Source: Isoperla grammatica
Taxonomy: Eukaryota > Arthropoda > Insecta > Plecoptera > Perlodidae
Length of the DNA: 64,000 nt
Assembly (NCBI GenBank): GCA_945910005.1
Contig: OX246743.1
Location: forward strand, 632,122-696,121
Direction: 5' to 3'
In this document: piece after piece, positions 1-13,523 of the stretch
Position numbering within the stretch: position 1 is the stretch's first letter
Layout: each line of letters begins with the position of its first letter
Program-made: the position numbers and the translations under genes
Notes under the pieces: model-generated
Told to the model about the DNA's origin: nothing
The model's database searches: none
The model's input: the letters and a program-made list of their open reading frames with translations, nothing else

Positions 1-1440
1 CAGTTTAGTTTGCTATGGTTTGTCCAAACAGAACCAAAATGTGGATTTTTGTGTATGTAGTTTGAGTGGTACAGAAGTACTGCACGGCGGATGCACAGAG
101 TGGTTTTATGGCCGCACCCAATCCTCGTAACTCATAGAAGTAATGATTGTATTATGTGAAGGAGTACACAACTAGGTCGTATAGCATCGGCCGAAACAGA
201 TTCATCACACACTGCCGAGGTCGTCATAAGGAGAGTCCAGTGGGACTCTCTGGGACTCTCTGGGAGGTGGTTGGCAATCAGGTTGCAAAGAGAGCCGGCA
301 AGTACGTAGAAGAAGAATGCAGAAGTTCTTGGAGGAAAGATGATGAAGTCCATCCCATGTCAGATGAATGAATAAATGACAACAGATATGCTCAAAGCCC
401 TCCTTGTGGGCACCGGTCACTGCAAGGAGGGTCCCCCTCACCGGTGCATTAATCAATGTGACTACGATAACATGTATACAGTAATAGCAAATGCTCATAT
501 TCCAAAACTTTATTACAAGATGTGCGCACTCATTGAGCCGAGCTACGCATCGGTTATTGAAAACATCCCCTCTTTCAATTTGGCAATTAAAGAATTAGAT
601 TTTACACAATCATTGACTAGTATTTGTACAGCTTACTATTTATTGATTTACTGATAAAGCTTGTTTGGGTTTCATACTGATGCAACAGGTGTCAGGTGTT
701 GGGGAATGTGGAATGTCTGTCACAATGTGACCACCCCCAATGGAATAAAGTTACTGTATTATTAAATTGTTAAGTGCATTCTCGAGCTATGACTGGCCCT
801 TGCTTAACATGCAGTGTACTCTCACACGTGCTGCGGAATAGTACTTTGATGAGTCATGTTGACAAATTCAACACATTGCAGGCTACGACAGTACTTTCTT
901 TTAATGCATTTCACAAGCAACTCTGGTTAGAAAGGAATTACACTGCAAAGCTGTTTTGAGCCTATGATTCCATTAAAATACTTAAATCAACCTGGCCATA
1001 AGTTTCAAATCTTGTTCACAACAAATCTGAAAAATAGTTCATAATTTAAAAAACAAAATTTAAGGTAGTAATACAAAACTGACAGCACAGTATACAATAT
1101 ATGTGACCATATGGATAATTTTAAGCAATATAAGGGACATGTTGTATTCATCTCTAATGATTGTTTAAAGAAAATTGCACTTAATTAATTATTTACTAAT
1201 ACATTTCTAGTAAACAGCCATAATAAGCTATGTAGGCCTATGCCTAAATATTATATTGAAGTAATGAGTTAACACATTTCTATGAGATTCCATTCTATTA
1301 ATTATGTTATTTGAAGGTAATACAGAATTTTAAATTGTGTGGGTTGATTAAAAAAAACTATAGCACAGTAAAGGTAGAAAACTATAGTCTCGTTACATGA
1401 AAAGCACTGCAGTCAGTGTCGACTCGCAAGTGCAACTTAC
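1..1440. other. Intron of nuf, no recognised element
   Basis: This is AT-rich sequence downstream of the last visible nuf exon. A near-duplicate tgggactctc motif occurs at about 241-260. I see no further exon, RNA gene or mobile element in either strand. Confidence 0.5.
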
Positions 1441-1581
1441 CGAATGGAGCAGTTCTCGATCTGCAGCTGCTTCTCTCGTTCTACTCGCGTCATCAGCTCG
1501 CGGTGTCGTTTCTGCTCCTCAGCCAGTCGATCTTCCGCCCGAAGCTCCGCCTCTCGTAGCTGCTCCTCCAGCATGTGAACC
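1441..1581 (-). CDS. nuf: nuf (Rab11-FIP3/4-like) internal coding exon, coiled coil
   Basis: This exon encodes part of the long coiled coil of a Rab11 effector of the Rab11-FIP3/4 class, called nuclear fallout in arthropods. Such proteins link Rab11 recycling-endosome vesicles to motors and to the cleavage furrow. The exon reads VHMLEEQLREAEL at its start and then a charged heptad-rich helix containing RHRELMTRVEREKQLQIEN, which is characteristic of the family. It is 141 bp long. The acceptor (gtctgcacag) is just above 1581 and the donor (CG/gtaagt) just below 1441. Its first base completes the Arg codon begun by the exon at 2306-2409, and it ends with two bases of the next codon. The downstream exon and the C-terminal Rab-binding domain are outside the window. 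Family recognition is from memory of the conserved helix. Confidence 0.88.
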
Positions 1582-2305
1582 CTGTGCAGACAGTACGGAC
1601 ATAAATACACATGTGAACTCTGTGCAGACAGTATGGAGATAAATACAAACAAGTAAATACAATCACAATGAGGTGTGGCTCGTAAATAATAAATAATAGT
1701 AAATAATAAATGCATTCGATTCCCGGTTTGAACTGGCGTTTTTAAATAAGGAAATTGTTGTATATTTTGTTTAAATTTTTGTATTAGGCTACCACTTTTT
1801 AATGACAACTTTCAACTCTCAAATTCATAATCATATTTGAAGGTTACCTGTTGGATCCTATCCCTACACTCAACCGTCGTTTTAAAGAAATATTGTGCAA
1901 CTCGTACAAAATTATATTCTGGTCCCTGAGAGTTTGATATAAAGAAGTATCAAAATAATCTAACTGGACATAAAGTCTTTTTAGCAATAATTGTCTCTAA
2001 ATTTAGCATTAATTATTATAAATTTACTATTAATTATTATAAATGTAGCATTAATTTGGTAGCATCTCTTTTTTCATTTCATGAAAACGTTGAATAAGAG
2101 ACGGTTCCTCGCACTTCTAATGGAATCATGTGCAGATATTTAAAATCAATTAAATTGTAGCTACGTTACTTTAGAACGTAAGGGTTAGAATAAATTCATA
2201 ACTAAATTTTAATAGGAATAGGAATACATTATTTGTTGTAAAATAAGCTTTCCACCGATTTATCAGTTAAAACCTAACCGTATCACCAGTATAGTGACGG
2301 CGTAC

Positions 2306-2409
2306 CTTGCTTGGAGCGCAGCGCTATCCTGCTTGGCCCGCGTGTAGCGATCATCCGTACTGGTCTGGTTGTCGGCCAATACTGTCATCTGCTGCTGCAG
2401 CATCTGCAC
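2306..2409 (-). CDS. nuf: nuf (Rab11-FIP3/4-like) internal coding exon, start of coiled coil
   Basis: This 104-bp exon encodes the beginning of the coiled coil. It starts in phase 0 with VQMLQQQMTVLADN and continues with DDRYTRAKQDSAALQA, both typical of the FIP3/4/Nuf helix. The acceptor reads cattgttttag and the donor AG/gtacgc. It ends two bases into a codon that the 1441-1581 exon completes as Arg, giving the continuous ALQA-R-VHMLEEQ. Because it starts in phase 0, it can accept either the 24899-25016 exon (ending LNHK) or the alternative first exon at 13281-13523 (ending ITDQ). The intron to the next exon is only 724 bp, short beside the upstream introns. Confidence 0.88.
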
Positions 2410-2979
2410 CTAAAACAATGCCGGACTATTAGCTCAATTGCCACAGCCTCACACATGACACATCTACACTAGGGTGCAGCAAAGATGTGGACATTTCGAC
2501 AAGACATTTTAAATAGTTCATAATATTATTATGTTTCTGAATATTTTGTGTTGATTTCTTGTTTGGATAACTTGTTTGTTGATCAATGGCCATCATCATG
2601 GAAAAGTGACAGATAAAATGTGAAACACTGGTACGAATTATTCGAGAAGAGGTGTCATGACATGTGGGTCGTGGATGACTTGTGCATGGACGATGACAAA
2701 ATACCCACATCACCCAGAAGTCATAGAATTTAATTATTTGGTATTTGTTTAGTATCACTGATCGCGCTTCTTACTCACTTTTTCTAATGAAAAACGCCAA
2801 AGTCTTGTTTAAAGTGTTATTTTTATTGAACAATGTTTAATTGTCTTTCTTTTGATGCTTATTATAATATTGTAGTTAGTTTTTAAGAGTAATAAATGAT
2901 TGTTTGAAGTTTTTATATGAAAAGTTGACGTCTTCTTCCTTGTTTCCTGCTTGTGTCCGGTGCAGTGCTGCCAATGGCA

Positions 2980-3172
2980 AACTATCCAAAACCACCCCCT
3001 AACCTCGGGCAAAGTCTCTTTCGGGCGCAAATCTGCATAATTGCATAATTTGAAGAAGGGGTATTTAATCGTAGGGGCCTTGTTTGCACGTACATCCAAC
3101 CCCCCCCCCCCCCCCCCTAACCTCTGGCAAACTATCCAAAACCACCCCCTAACCTCGGGCAAAGTCACTTTT
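2980..3172. repeat. Direct repeat pair flanking a poly-C tract
   Basis: A block of about 45 bp containing aactatccaaaaccaccccc followed by taacctcgggcaaagt occurs at about 2982 and again at about 3129. A C run of about 18 nt (about 3101-3118) lies between them. It lies in the 22-kb nuf intron. The rest of 2410-3631 shows nothing else recognisable. Confidence 0.7.
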
Positions 3173-3631
3173 GGGCGCAAGAGGTAGGGTTTTTTCATGT
3201 ACATACGTTGGTAGACCACACTTTATGTGTGCTCCGAACAGCTGCGCCCTCGCACGTCCGCCATATTGCCATATTTAACGTGATTGTGTTGTCAAATCGA
3301 TGCAACTTCAAAACGATAATTTAATATGAAAGAAGAGACTATTTGTATTAAAAATCACTGGAGCTTACAGATAAATCATGAAATAACAATAATGTACTGC
3401 GCATATGATCAATATCGTAAAGGAATACAGAAAAAAAGTGAGTACGAAACGCGATCAGTGATACTAAACAATTAGGCCTACCAATTATTTTTACTAAGTA
3501 ATTTTTAATTCTATGCCCAAAAAATTGGTGGCTAACCACCCTCTGACCCAATATTGGAAACAGGTGTATGAGACTTATAAAAAGTTTTACAAGTAAATGG
3601 TAATTTTTTATGATATTCACAACAAAAAATG

Positions 3632-4515
3632 TAGTCCTCCCAACGAAACTATTCTCATGCTTTCATCACAGGCCATGTCCAGAATGGCAACTTAACTTGT
3701 CATTCCACCGTGAGCTTGATGGAAGATTGCGTCGGATTGTTCTCAGTTCGTGAGTTGGCCAACTTGTCCGATGTTGATAAATGGTAATTCTCTCATTTGT
3801 GTAAGTTGCTATTAATAATATTACACGATGAATATTTTTTTAAATTAAATACAAATATAAGTTTGTAGTAATAAAACCAATAAGTCCTGTTTGAAGAGAA
3901 GTGATAGGCCTATTTGAAAATAGATCTCGGGAACCCAGCCATTCACAGCTTTTGATACCAAGAAATGGCGGAAACGTCGGTGTTAATAAACGAATTTTTT
4001 TCATAAAACTAAAGTATGACAGACTATACCTTAACAGTTTAGACCTACCTCTAGAACACAGTGGAATATTAGAATAAATACTTGCTGCGAGTAGTTACTC
4101 TATGGATCTACTTCAAGTGTGAATTTTGATACATTTTGACAGGCTTTCAATAAAAACAAAAGACTGCCAATGTTGCTCACAGCTTGCTGGATTTTGATAG
4201 TTCCTGTGAACCTCTTCGAATTCTCGAACTCTCATTGGCTACACAACAAGGTCTACTAGATCTCCGCCTAGCGGAGGCTCGTCGAACTCCCGAGTACGAC
4301 GAGCCTCCGCCAGGTGGAGTTCAAGTAGTTACATCATGGACTTATAATAGTAACTGCGTACATGATTGCAGTGAGCTGCTAATTTCGTCGTGCGCCATCT
4401 TAGTATTCGGCAATAGTGCGCGCATGAACACAGGCAGTAAACCGTCCGCGTAAGTTTACTTCGAGGCCTCAGGGGTTATGACGAAAGCATGAGAATAGTT
4501 TCGTTGGGAGGACTA
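3632..4515. mobile_element. Foldback DNA element (MITE), 884 bp, TA-flanked
   Basis: The two ends are inverted copies: tagtcctcccaacgaaacta followed by ttctcatgctttc on the left, and its complement on the right with about two mismatches over 40 bp. The outermost bases are TA, suggesting a TA target duplication as in Tc1/mariner-like elements. No transposase frame is present. An internal inverted motif (ctccgcctagcggaggctcg at about 4262) resembles part of the 146-bp satellite at 29.5-31.1 kb. The 15516-15682 element shares the subterminal catgctttcgtcacaggc. Confidence 0.75.
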
Positions 4516-7085
4516 TCAATAATTATTTCAACAGTCTAGATTTTCTTTATTTTTGTTTTGTTTCAATATTGGGGCCCCAGGGTAGGAAAGGGTATTGATC
4601 TTGAAAATTGCCTCACAGGGGCTCATTAAACTTGTATTTACAATCCTCCGTGTCAGTTTTGACCAGTTTTAAAATATTCTAGACAAGGATCATAAATGAA
4701 TCAAATATACAACATTGTTCCAAGTTTAATTCAACAATGTTCATATTTGTCTTATTAGCTGCGAACGAGATATCCCTTGAATATGTATTTGATAACGCAT
4801 AAAAACACATTAGTATTATCCAGTGTAGTCGTTAAAAAATAAACACTGTTGACTTAACCCACTTTCGACTTGGGACAGAAATATTGACTAAAGGATTGTG
4901 AGTCAAAGTCCCTTGTATAGCAAGCAAGTTGTCATTCTGGGTTCTCTATTTATATTGTTATTACATCAATTCAATTAATTTAATTTAAAAACATTGAAAA
5001 GTGATTTTTCTTTTTAATGAAATCAATTATTGAAGCTTATAGTAAAGTAGAAGTATGTCATTATTACATTATATATTTTTATATTTATGTAGTAAATGTT
5101 TTTTTTATTGTTTTGTGTATTATTGCATTGGCTATACTAAGTACGTAGTAGTTTTGTTATAACTTGAATTAAATTTGACTGTATAAACTTATGAAGAGCA
5201 CAAGAAGCTTTCAAAACAAATATCTAATCTTACTTTCTCTCTCATCACCAAAACCGAGAGAATAAAACTCTAAACCCGAACAACAAAGTTTCACCATTTT
5301 TCAACAAAACTAGGTTTTAGTTAACACTATTGACAATCCCATTCACAAACTGAATGTAAGTATTTCCTATTCAGATATAATCAAATTTCTCATCCACTTG
5401 TGTGAGAGTTTTCCAAGTCGAACTAGACCAAAGTGGACCGTACAAGCAATAACTTAAAACAGCCATTGTTCCAACAAATGCCCTGTAATTATAGTATCAT
5501 CATCAAAAGATGGCTGGACACACACACGACGCACTACGCTCATCTAGCTACCGGTCACTGTGTCTCTACTTGTTGCTCAGCAGTTCCCACAGAGAAGAGA
5601 TTAGAATATAATAACAATTAACCCACGTGATGTCCCTTATTATCCCACAATTACGCGCGAAAGAATCGAAAGTCATGTTCTGTATTTTTGTTGTTGTTGT
5701 TTACTTGTTCTGTCCGCTAAACAAGAGGAGAGGGGGGGGGGGAGGGGAGGGGAGACATCTTCAATAATCACAACGTCTATTGGAACCTTCTACACTGAAA
5801 GTAAAGACCAACCTCGCAAGACCAAATGAGTTACCAGACAAATAATTTATTCATGTTGCCATTAAGTGTCACTTTTAAATAAATATAAATTATTTGAATT
5901 GTGTTTCTTATAAGCCACATCTTGCTTTGGGAGCAATTTGAAGTTGGAACCTAATGTAAACAAACCCGTGACTTGCCTTTTAGACAAATAGTGTTGTCAC
6001 TTTACATGGCCGTATGACAAACATAATAAGGAACAAATAACTACACAGCTGTTGTCTGTTCGTAGCAATGACAAGCTCTTTAGCCATAATAGTAAAAACA
6101 CGATTCAAACCAACACAAAGAAACAAGAGAATATTTGCAACTATACTGCATAAATTATTTATTAAAAAAAATGAAACGTATTTTAGCCTAATTAAAATAT
6201 ATTGTTATTGAAAGTCATCGAAAATAAATTATTTCATATTTTCCAGCTAATCTACATTGATTGTTGATTATCTACGATCGTACGGCTCTTCACCCTTTCT
6301 GACAAGTTATTTATGATGCATGTCAAATGCTTCTTTACTCCCCTTATATTATTATTACTCCCCGAGGTACTACAACTACGCTTATATGACGTCGGGGAGT
6401 GTTAGGTTCGTGCAAAATGCCACATTATAATAATACGCTTAATATGTCATCTTTCAACATCAACAAGTAGTTACTGACTTGCTAGACACGTCATAATATT
6501 GAACAGAACTTATTTAGTGTCTAACTTTGATACCGTTAATATATTTCTGTCTTTGAAAGGTGTTGTTCGTTTACATCCCGTTTCTCTAAACACCCAGACC
6601 ATCTGGGACTCGTCACGATTAGCCTCGTGCTAGCGTAGCATCAATAAATCGATCAATGCAGCTAATAGAATGAAGTCTATTATTAGGCCTCACCGCCCAC
6701 AGCCTTGCAAGGCGGGAGAGAGTCACGTGTGAGACAAGAAAACGGGGAACAACATAATTTCGTAACAGTTTTGTTTTTTGTGGCAAAGCCACCCCTACTG
6801 CTGCCATGTGCATCCGCATGCAAAATCCCAAGGCCTGAAAGCCTAAATATGTAAGGTTTACCAATAAACTCGATTGGAGCCTTCTTTAATTGGCGGTACT
6901 AAGGCTATGTATGTTACCAATTACAGTTTGATCTACCAAACTCAATGATAAATGAGTAACTATATACTTGCCCCAGTTGACATAATTGCAGCAGTTTAAT
7001 AATAAGAATAACCATGGTAACACCAGGCAAGAACTTACCAACGCTACGTCACTCCCTATGCTCAGTGCAACGTCACAGTCCATGT
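4516..7085. other. Nuf intron, unique AT-rich sequence
   Basis: No element was recognised apart from a G-rich tract at about 5725-5752. The short open frames here show no protein-like composition. Confidence 0.4.
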
Positions 7086-7089
7086 TCGC

Positions 7090-7265
7090 GGTAACACGAG
7101 ATACTCTAAGTCACAAGGTCACCGGTTCGATACCGGTCACCGGCAATCCTGACCGAACGTTTTCGTTCACTCACAAGCCGAATGCAGGAACACTAAAGTC
7201 CTCGGACATACCTTCCCAACTATCCAGACACCTAATGCACCTAGTTAGCCACCTGAAGAGAGGCA
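7090..7265 (+). mobile_element. tRNA-derived SINE, degraded copy
   Basis: A B-box-like ggttcgatacc lies at about 7123-7133, followed by ggtcaccggcaatcctgacc and then ctcggacataccttcccaac and gttagccacctgaagagagg. The same order of blocks is present in the better copy at 24436-24722. The A-box half is decayed. Confidence 0.6.
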
Positions 7266-10200
7266 GATCTTATTATTGTTGTTATTATGCCCTGTCTACG
7301 ATGTACGCGTATATCCCCGACCACGGCGGGTAAAGACTGAACCAGACGCAGCGTTGACAGTCGCATTGTTTGAAGCACCTTGACAAACCACCATGGGAAC
7401 CTCTTTCTTGTTGACCTCACAGTTTCCCAGGCCCGCAGTTATTAGGGAAGCAAACAATGCGGCGGGGACTTTTATCGTTAGTAATTGACTGTTAATTTGT
7501 ACCACAGCCGCTTTCAAGGTTGAGCTCTGTTCCCGCCTCCCGTGCCCCAATGAGTGGTCGTCAGGGAGTTATTAATATCACGTGATCTTGGCAGATCAAA
7601 GAAGGCTCACATCCAGAAATTATGTGTTTACTTGTCAACAAGTGTTGAGATAATTTGAAATCGTCAATAATTCTACTAGCCTACATTGAAATACATTCTA
7701 ATTCCACAAAATTAGAAACTCACGAGCTAGTACTAAAAAGAAAACCAATATGTACATGATACAATTTTTATAGTTTCGTGGAATTTTGTGTTGGAGGATC
7801 ATAGCAAACAAATTCTGATAGACATATATCCTGTATGCTGTATCGTTTAGTTCTCTGGATCAAATGGTTCGATTCTTTGCGTCTCAATTGAAGACAGCTA
7901 GCGGTGGTTAAATAGATAGGCAATGGCTTAGCTCGTTCTGTGACTGGTTGCAACTGTCGCCCTAGACCCAGTTTTGACCACATCTTTCAATCGCAACTAT
8001 CATTGGCTTCACTGATTGAATGTATAGGGTACGACGTAACTAACAAGTGATGAAATCAGGACTACCATCTATCTCTGCACCGCGTACTGCTAACTTGTTT
8101 TACATTATACTCTGCACTTATTTATCTCAGATTAAATGTGTCCTTCATTCTTGTATGTATACAATACATTATTCATTACCAATGCAACTATAAATTAATG
8201 TGTAATCCACTCAGCCAACTGACAACTGACTGTCAGTGGGCTACATCATAAGCCTATATACCATTCATCACGTGTTTCGTTATCAAAGTCACCGTTTACA
8301 TTATCATGCACACCCTTCCAATACAGATAGAGAAAAGTCAAGTTTAAAACCCCAGCCCGAATCGAGAATCGAAACCTGGACCTTCTGTATTCCAAGCAGG
8401 AATAAACCCATACACAACCTGTTTGTCAATTGAAAATTCAATTAATTTCAATACGATAACAATAATATTTTACTACGTAATTACACACACGTAGGTAAAT
8501 TTAAAATTGAATTATCCATGAAATAATAACTGAACCATGGGGTAGGTCCCCAAACATGGGTAGGGGGAGTTCCTCTCCTGCACTTAACGAGCTAATTAGT
8601 ACTCTCCACTAATTAGCGTAGACCAATTAAGCCGTGTAACGCTTGGAGTTATACAGCAGCGCACACCGTCGTTCGTAAAACAATTACATAAGATATAATG
8701 TGTGGCGAGTGCCGGGGAAGTGCCATCCACACTGTTATACTACAACACAGCTCGCCGGTACAAATACAATTTCCGTACCGGAGGACAAAATAAATCGTAG
8801 AAAACCAAATATTGAGAAACACTTATTTCAAAACACTAAATCCACATAGCCAATAGTGAGGGTAAGGTGTAAACAAAAAATCGCATACCAAACGCGTATG
8901 TGATTTAAACGTAGTTGTTAGCCGTATTTTTCATAAAACCCGATGTAAATACCATACGGCTCCTCCAAAATGGGCTTGAAAATTAGTTTTGATATTCTCA
9001 AATGAGCGTATTTCATATACTAACCCATATGTTGTCTTTATGCATATTTAAAAAAAATAAAATAAATTGGGGTAGGGACAGTAGACCACAATACGTCACC
9101 CCCTAGAGAATTTAGTGACTTCTTTCTTATGAATGTTTCTTTTTTTTCTAACAGATATTTCCGTGTATCAAATGTTTTCACTTGTGTTGTTGCAACACAC
9201 GGCAATATTTATCGAAACAAAGAACATTCATAAGAAACAGCATCTACATTCGCGAGGGGATGACATAATAGATTAGTTTACTTTGCGACAATTTCAAAAC
9301 AGAAATCTGTACCCGGCGCCGTCTGCCTGTGAGTCGGGTCGCGCCCACGCGTTCAGCGAGCCATGCATGCGCACTTCCTCCCATCAATATCCCGCGCATC
9401 CGACGAAGGGAACGGGCGACACCCGAAATGTCCCTCGTCGTCACCACTAGAGCGACTACAAGGCGAGGCGATCTAGTTCTGGCATAAGACAGTGCACTGA
9501 TTCAGGCGGGTATAGGAACGCAGGATGGGGGCAACTGTATAGTTATTATCTGTTGAGTGTTTTTATAAGGACGTCAGAAAAGTATGGTACCTTTTTTTTT
9601 TTTTTTACGGAAAGCTTCTTCAAACCGCATGAAAATCTCGTCGAATACTTAATACGGGGGGGGGGGGGGGTGCAGGAATGTACCCGCGGAGCCACACTAG
9701 ACCCACTAAACCCCCTTGTATACACATGGAGCAGACATAATGACATGGGTTGCCACTTCTTCCATAAGAATCCTTGACCCTAACAATTCGCCGATACGTA
9801 ATAGTTGGTATCCCACAACATCTACATGAGAGAGTGGATACTAATGCTTTGCTTGCTTGCACACACAAACCAGTTAAACATCAATCTTAGTATACTTTAT
9901 CACGTGAACTAAGCTAATCTCATGTTGTTACCTCTTGTCTATGTAGAAAGAACGTCAAAACACGATGAAAATATCAGAAAATGAACATATCGTTTTTCCG
10001 ACTTCGCCTACTATAAAAATGTTGTTTTTTACCGGTGGACATAGCTCATATATCTCCAACATGAATTTCGAATTGTAATGTTATTTTTCATTCTTTTACA
10101 ACAAAAATTACGCGTACACATACACAGCTTTTGACGTTTTGATATCATGGGTACCTATGCAAGTGCACGATATAACTTTTAAGTGTATGTGTTTCACGAC

Positions 10201-10800
10201 GATGCAAATAAAACGCGCAAGAGTGTGCGTGTAAAGGCCGCTTTGTTACGAATATTAAGGAGTCGATATGCGTATATTACGCATTGTGTTGTGGATATGG
10301 ATGAATTAATTAGGAACTACAAAACCCAAGCCCTGTGCAACCTAATACTGGTCTAAGTTACACCGTCCTTTCGGATGGAACGTATAAAGCCGATGGTCCG
10401 CTTGGTACTTTTCGACAGGAGCAGACTACGTGCTGGTACCAGGCTTCCCCTCCTTTCTTCCTCATTATCATTCAGCAATCATCACAGAGTACTCACCGGG
10501 CTAAAGAGGCCACAGTGGCCCCTTTATTACAATAAAATAAATCCAATAAGTCCTGTGCTGTGAGGGATACGTACACGTGTGGGTATACCTAAGGGGGTAT
10601 AACCCACACTATGAGGTCACCGCGGACCGGCAGAACTGCGGTGTGTGGTGGGGTAAGTGGAAGTCTACAAATAACTACATTTTCCTGGAAGAGTCGGCTC
10701 TTCCCATGGTTTAACGATATCCTTCCGTCTACACAGGAATATTATTGTATCACGGGCTCTCCCCGTTCCCGCTATATTCTGCTTATTGACCGACCCATTA
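7266..10800. other. Nuf intron with minor repeats
   Basis: A SINE-like fragment at about 8345-8415 contains gaccttctgtattccaagca and a degenerate B box on the minus strand; it matches the fragment at 22798-22855. A short inverted repeat (ttcttatgaatgtttctttt and its complement) spans about 9123-9239. A poly-G run lies at about 9656-9670. No exon was recognised. Confidence 0.45.
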
Positions 10801-10801
10801 C

Positions 10802-10936
10802 GTATAGTACAGCACAGTACATAGTACAGCGCAGTACTTATACAAAGTACACAGTACAGCACAGTACTTATACATAGCACACAGTACATCACAGTACTTA
10901 TACACAGTGCACAGTACAGCACAGTACTTATACATA
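10802..10936. repeat. 30-bp tandem repeat, about 4.5 copies
   Basis: Units contain acagtacttatacanag and recur at 10831, 10861, 10891 and 10921. A G-rich tract follows at about 10962-10979. Confidence 0.85.
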
Positions 10937-11663
10937 GCGCTTTGCGTCACGGACAGATGGAGGGGGGAGGGGGGGGGGGCGCTAAAACGACGGCCGTTCC
11001 GACGGGAGGGAAGAGTATTTACTATGCCAGGGGTGAACAAGACGCCAGGACTTAATGAAGAGTCACGTGCATCAAGGGTGGTCGAAAGTGCCATTTAATT
11101 TCAGTCAATTTACTAGTTTAGGCCTAGTTTATTGTTTTATTTATCCGAATGATTTCATCCAACAGATTTTCGTATCGTCTTTACTGAAATTAATCTAAAT
11201 ATTTGATTCGTTTCATATATACCTCCATAGGTGTTATAACAAACCAATTACAAATAACAGTGCCCCAAATCAGTGCAGCCAATGAAAACCCCGTCATGAA
11301 ATGGGCGGGACATTTGAAAAATAAATTTAACACATTTTAGTTGGCCAAATTTACAAGCAAAACTACTGCAACTTATTGCGCCATGAAAACTCTACATTCT
11401 GCTTACACGAGTGACAAAATTCTCCAAAAGTGACATTTACGCGCTATGTATAAACACAACACGCAATAGTCTTCCCAGCGTTGCAGCTTTCAGTTTAAAA
11501 TACTAGATTTCCATGAACTAGTAAAAAAGGCAGTTAATCTTGTCATTAGTATTATAATCACAGCATACATTACGCATTAGGCCTAATGAATACACAGGGA
11601 TATTCCAGAACGGTTATCAAGTTGTTTCCAGTAATGTACATAATACGGGGTTCTCATGCTCTG

Positions 11664-11787
11664 ACGCCGGCGCATAGCGTTACGCGTTGGCCAATCAGGC
11701 AACGGAACGCCGTACTAGACCACTACGTCATATGACGCCGGCGCATAGCGTTACGCGTTGGCCAATCAGCCAACGGAACGCCGTACG
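11664..11787. repeat. Duplicated block of about 54 bp with CCAAT motif
   Basis: The block beginning gacgccggcgcatagcgtta and ending acggaacgccgtac occurs twice, at about 11664 and 11734, with only one mismatch. Each copy has ttggccaatcag, a CCAAT-box-like motif. From here to 13020 the intron holds G/C tracts at about 11997-12027 and 12953-12970 and no exon I can support. Confidence 0.75.
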
Positions 11788-13009
11788 CGACTCCTCCCCT
11801 TTTCAAATAGGATTCATTTCTATTTGCCCAATGCCGGCGTATACCGTAGTCGTTGGCCCATGAGAACCCAGCATAAGTGTGCGCACACATGGAACGTAAC
11901 GCGTATCTCTACGGCACGGGAGCGAGGCCCCTCGTTATAACGAAGGCCTCGCACGGGAGTCGAGCCGCAACCAGTGATGATTTCAGGCATATCCCGGGGG
12001 GGGGGGGTGCGGAGCGCCCCCCCCCCGGCCCCCCTAACAGATTGAAAAAATCACATGAAGTAATGTAAATTTGCAAAAAAAAAAAATGCAAAATACAAGA
12101 AAATGAGTTATATTTTTCCACCTCATATATGACTAGGAAATAACTCCATTTCCACAAAAAACTCATCTACATAAATGTTGCAACATTTTATTTTATTTTT
12201 AAACGATGTTAGGTAAAGATAAGAATCCCCTCATATTCGAAAACTGAAAGGATGGCATCAACAGAGACCGTAACCCCCTCCACCCCTGCCTTTTGTCACG
12301 GCGTCAGAAAAAAAAGCCATAACATGAGTTACGGTACTAATTTAGCAACACCCCAGATTTTTATCAGCCCCCCCTAGGAAAAATGTCTGAAATCATCACT
12401 GGCCGCAACACACAGAATACGAAATCAATGTCGCCACAATACCAATGTGTCACTCTGTTAGTAAAACCTTGAGTCATATTTACACAATGGACGCCAGTCA
12501 TCTTCTGGCTGGAGATAAAACAAACCCAGCCTATCCAGTATCCACACTAGGGCCCGTTTTACGAGGAATGCTTCGCGTTTCGTTGTCTTCTCAGTAACGA
12601 AGTAAATCTGTATTTAAATGACGGATTTGTCAATCATAAAACAACCGATGCACGTTCATTGACGTTATTACGTTTCACTATGTATGTTAATAAAATCGGC
12701 TTGTTTGCGCTATGTCGTTGACACTTGACACGACATGACATGTCGACGTTTTTGGACCGACCGCTACATGACCTGTCATCGTCATCAGAAACGTCGACAT
12801 TCAAGCAAGTGTAAACGTCGTAACGAAGTCACCCGGCCACGAAGCCCAAGTGGTTTAATATATATATCACCTATCTACCCTCCGACCCCTCATCTTTGCA
12901 TCTGTCATACAAAACTCTCTTGACTGGATATCCACCCCATAACCTGGGTAATCCCCCCCCCCCCCCCCCAAATAAACGCTATATCTTCTAAAGACATACA
13001 ATCAAAATA

Positions 13010-13240
13010 AATAAATGGCTGGTAGAATGGATAAATAAATGAATCGCTAAATGAATAAATTGATGAGTCGACGCAATAATAGATGGATGACTGGATGCAT
13101 GAATGAATAAATGGACGAAAGATGGATGGATGGATGAATAAATGAATAAATGGATAAATCAACGAATCGATACAAGAGTGAATGAATGTATAGATGATTG
13201 AACGATTGAAGGATGATTGAATGGATGAATGAATGAATGA
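13010..13240. repeat. Degenerate (GAAT/GGAT/AAAT)n tetranucleotide tract
   Basis: The tract is an imperfect microsatellite of gaat, ggat and aaat units. It lies just downstream of the donor of the candidate alternative first exon of nuf. Confidence 0.85.
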
Positions 13241-13280
13241 ACTACAACAAGGGATGTTAGCTCACGTGGTTCGGACGTAC

Positions 13281-13523
13281 TTGGTCGGTGATGTCATCGC
13301 ACCAGACATGCGCAGTGTTCTTGCGCACCCCGTTCAGCTGGGGGCTGGGGGCGGGGGGGTGGAACAGGTCGTCGGGGTCGGGGGCGCGGGGGTTGCGCGG
13401 GTAGTCGCTGCCCACGAACTCGAACTGTCCCTCCCAGAGATCCAGGGACAGTTCTTGTTCCGGTTCCTCTTCCCCCTCATCGCTCAGGGTCGGCTGGCGC
13501 GGCCTTGAGAACGCCTTCTGCAT
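13281..13523 (-). CDS. nuf: Probable alternative first coding exon of nuf
   Basis: The minus strand has an open frame of 81 codons starting MQKAFSRPRQ, with an A at position -3 of the ATG. It ends at a good donor (CAA/gtacgt) in phase 0. The peptide is acidic and proline-rich (DEGEEEPEQELSLDLWEGQF in the first half, RNPRAPDPDDLF later) and GC-rich compared with its AT-rich surroundings, as expected for coding sequence. It lies in the 22-kb intron between the 24899 and 2409 exons, and its phase would splice directly to VQMLQQQ of the 2306-2409 exon. That would give a shorter isoform lacking the upstream cassette exons. The frame stays open upstream to about 13597, so a non-ATG or internal-exon reading cannot be excluded. 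I do not recognise the peptide itself. The assignment to nuf rests on strand, phase and position. Confidence 0.55.
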
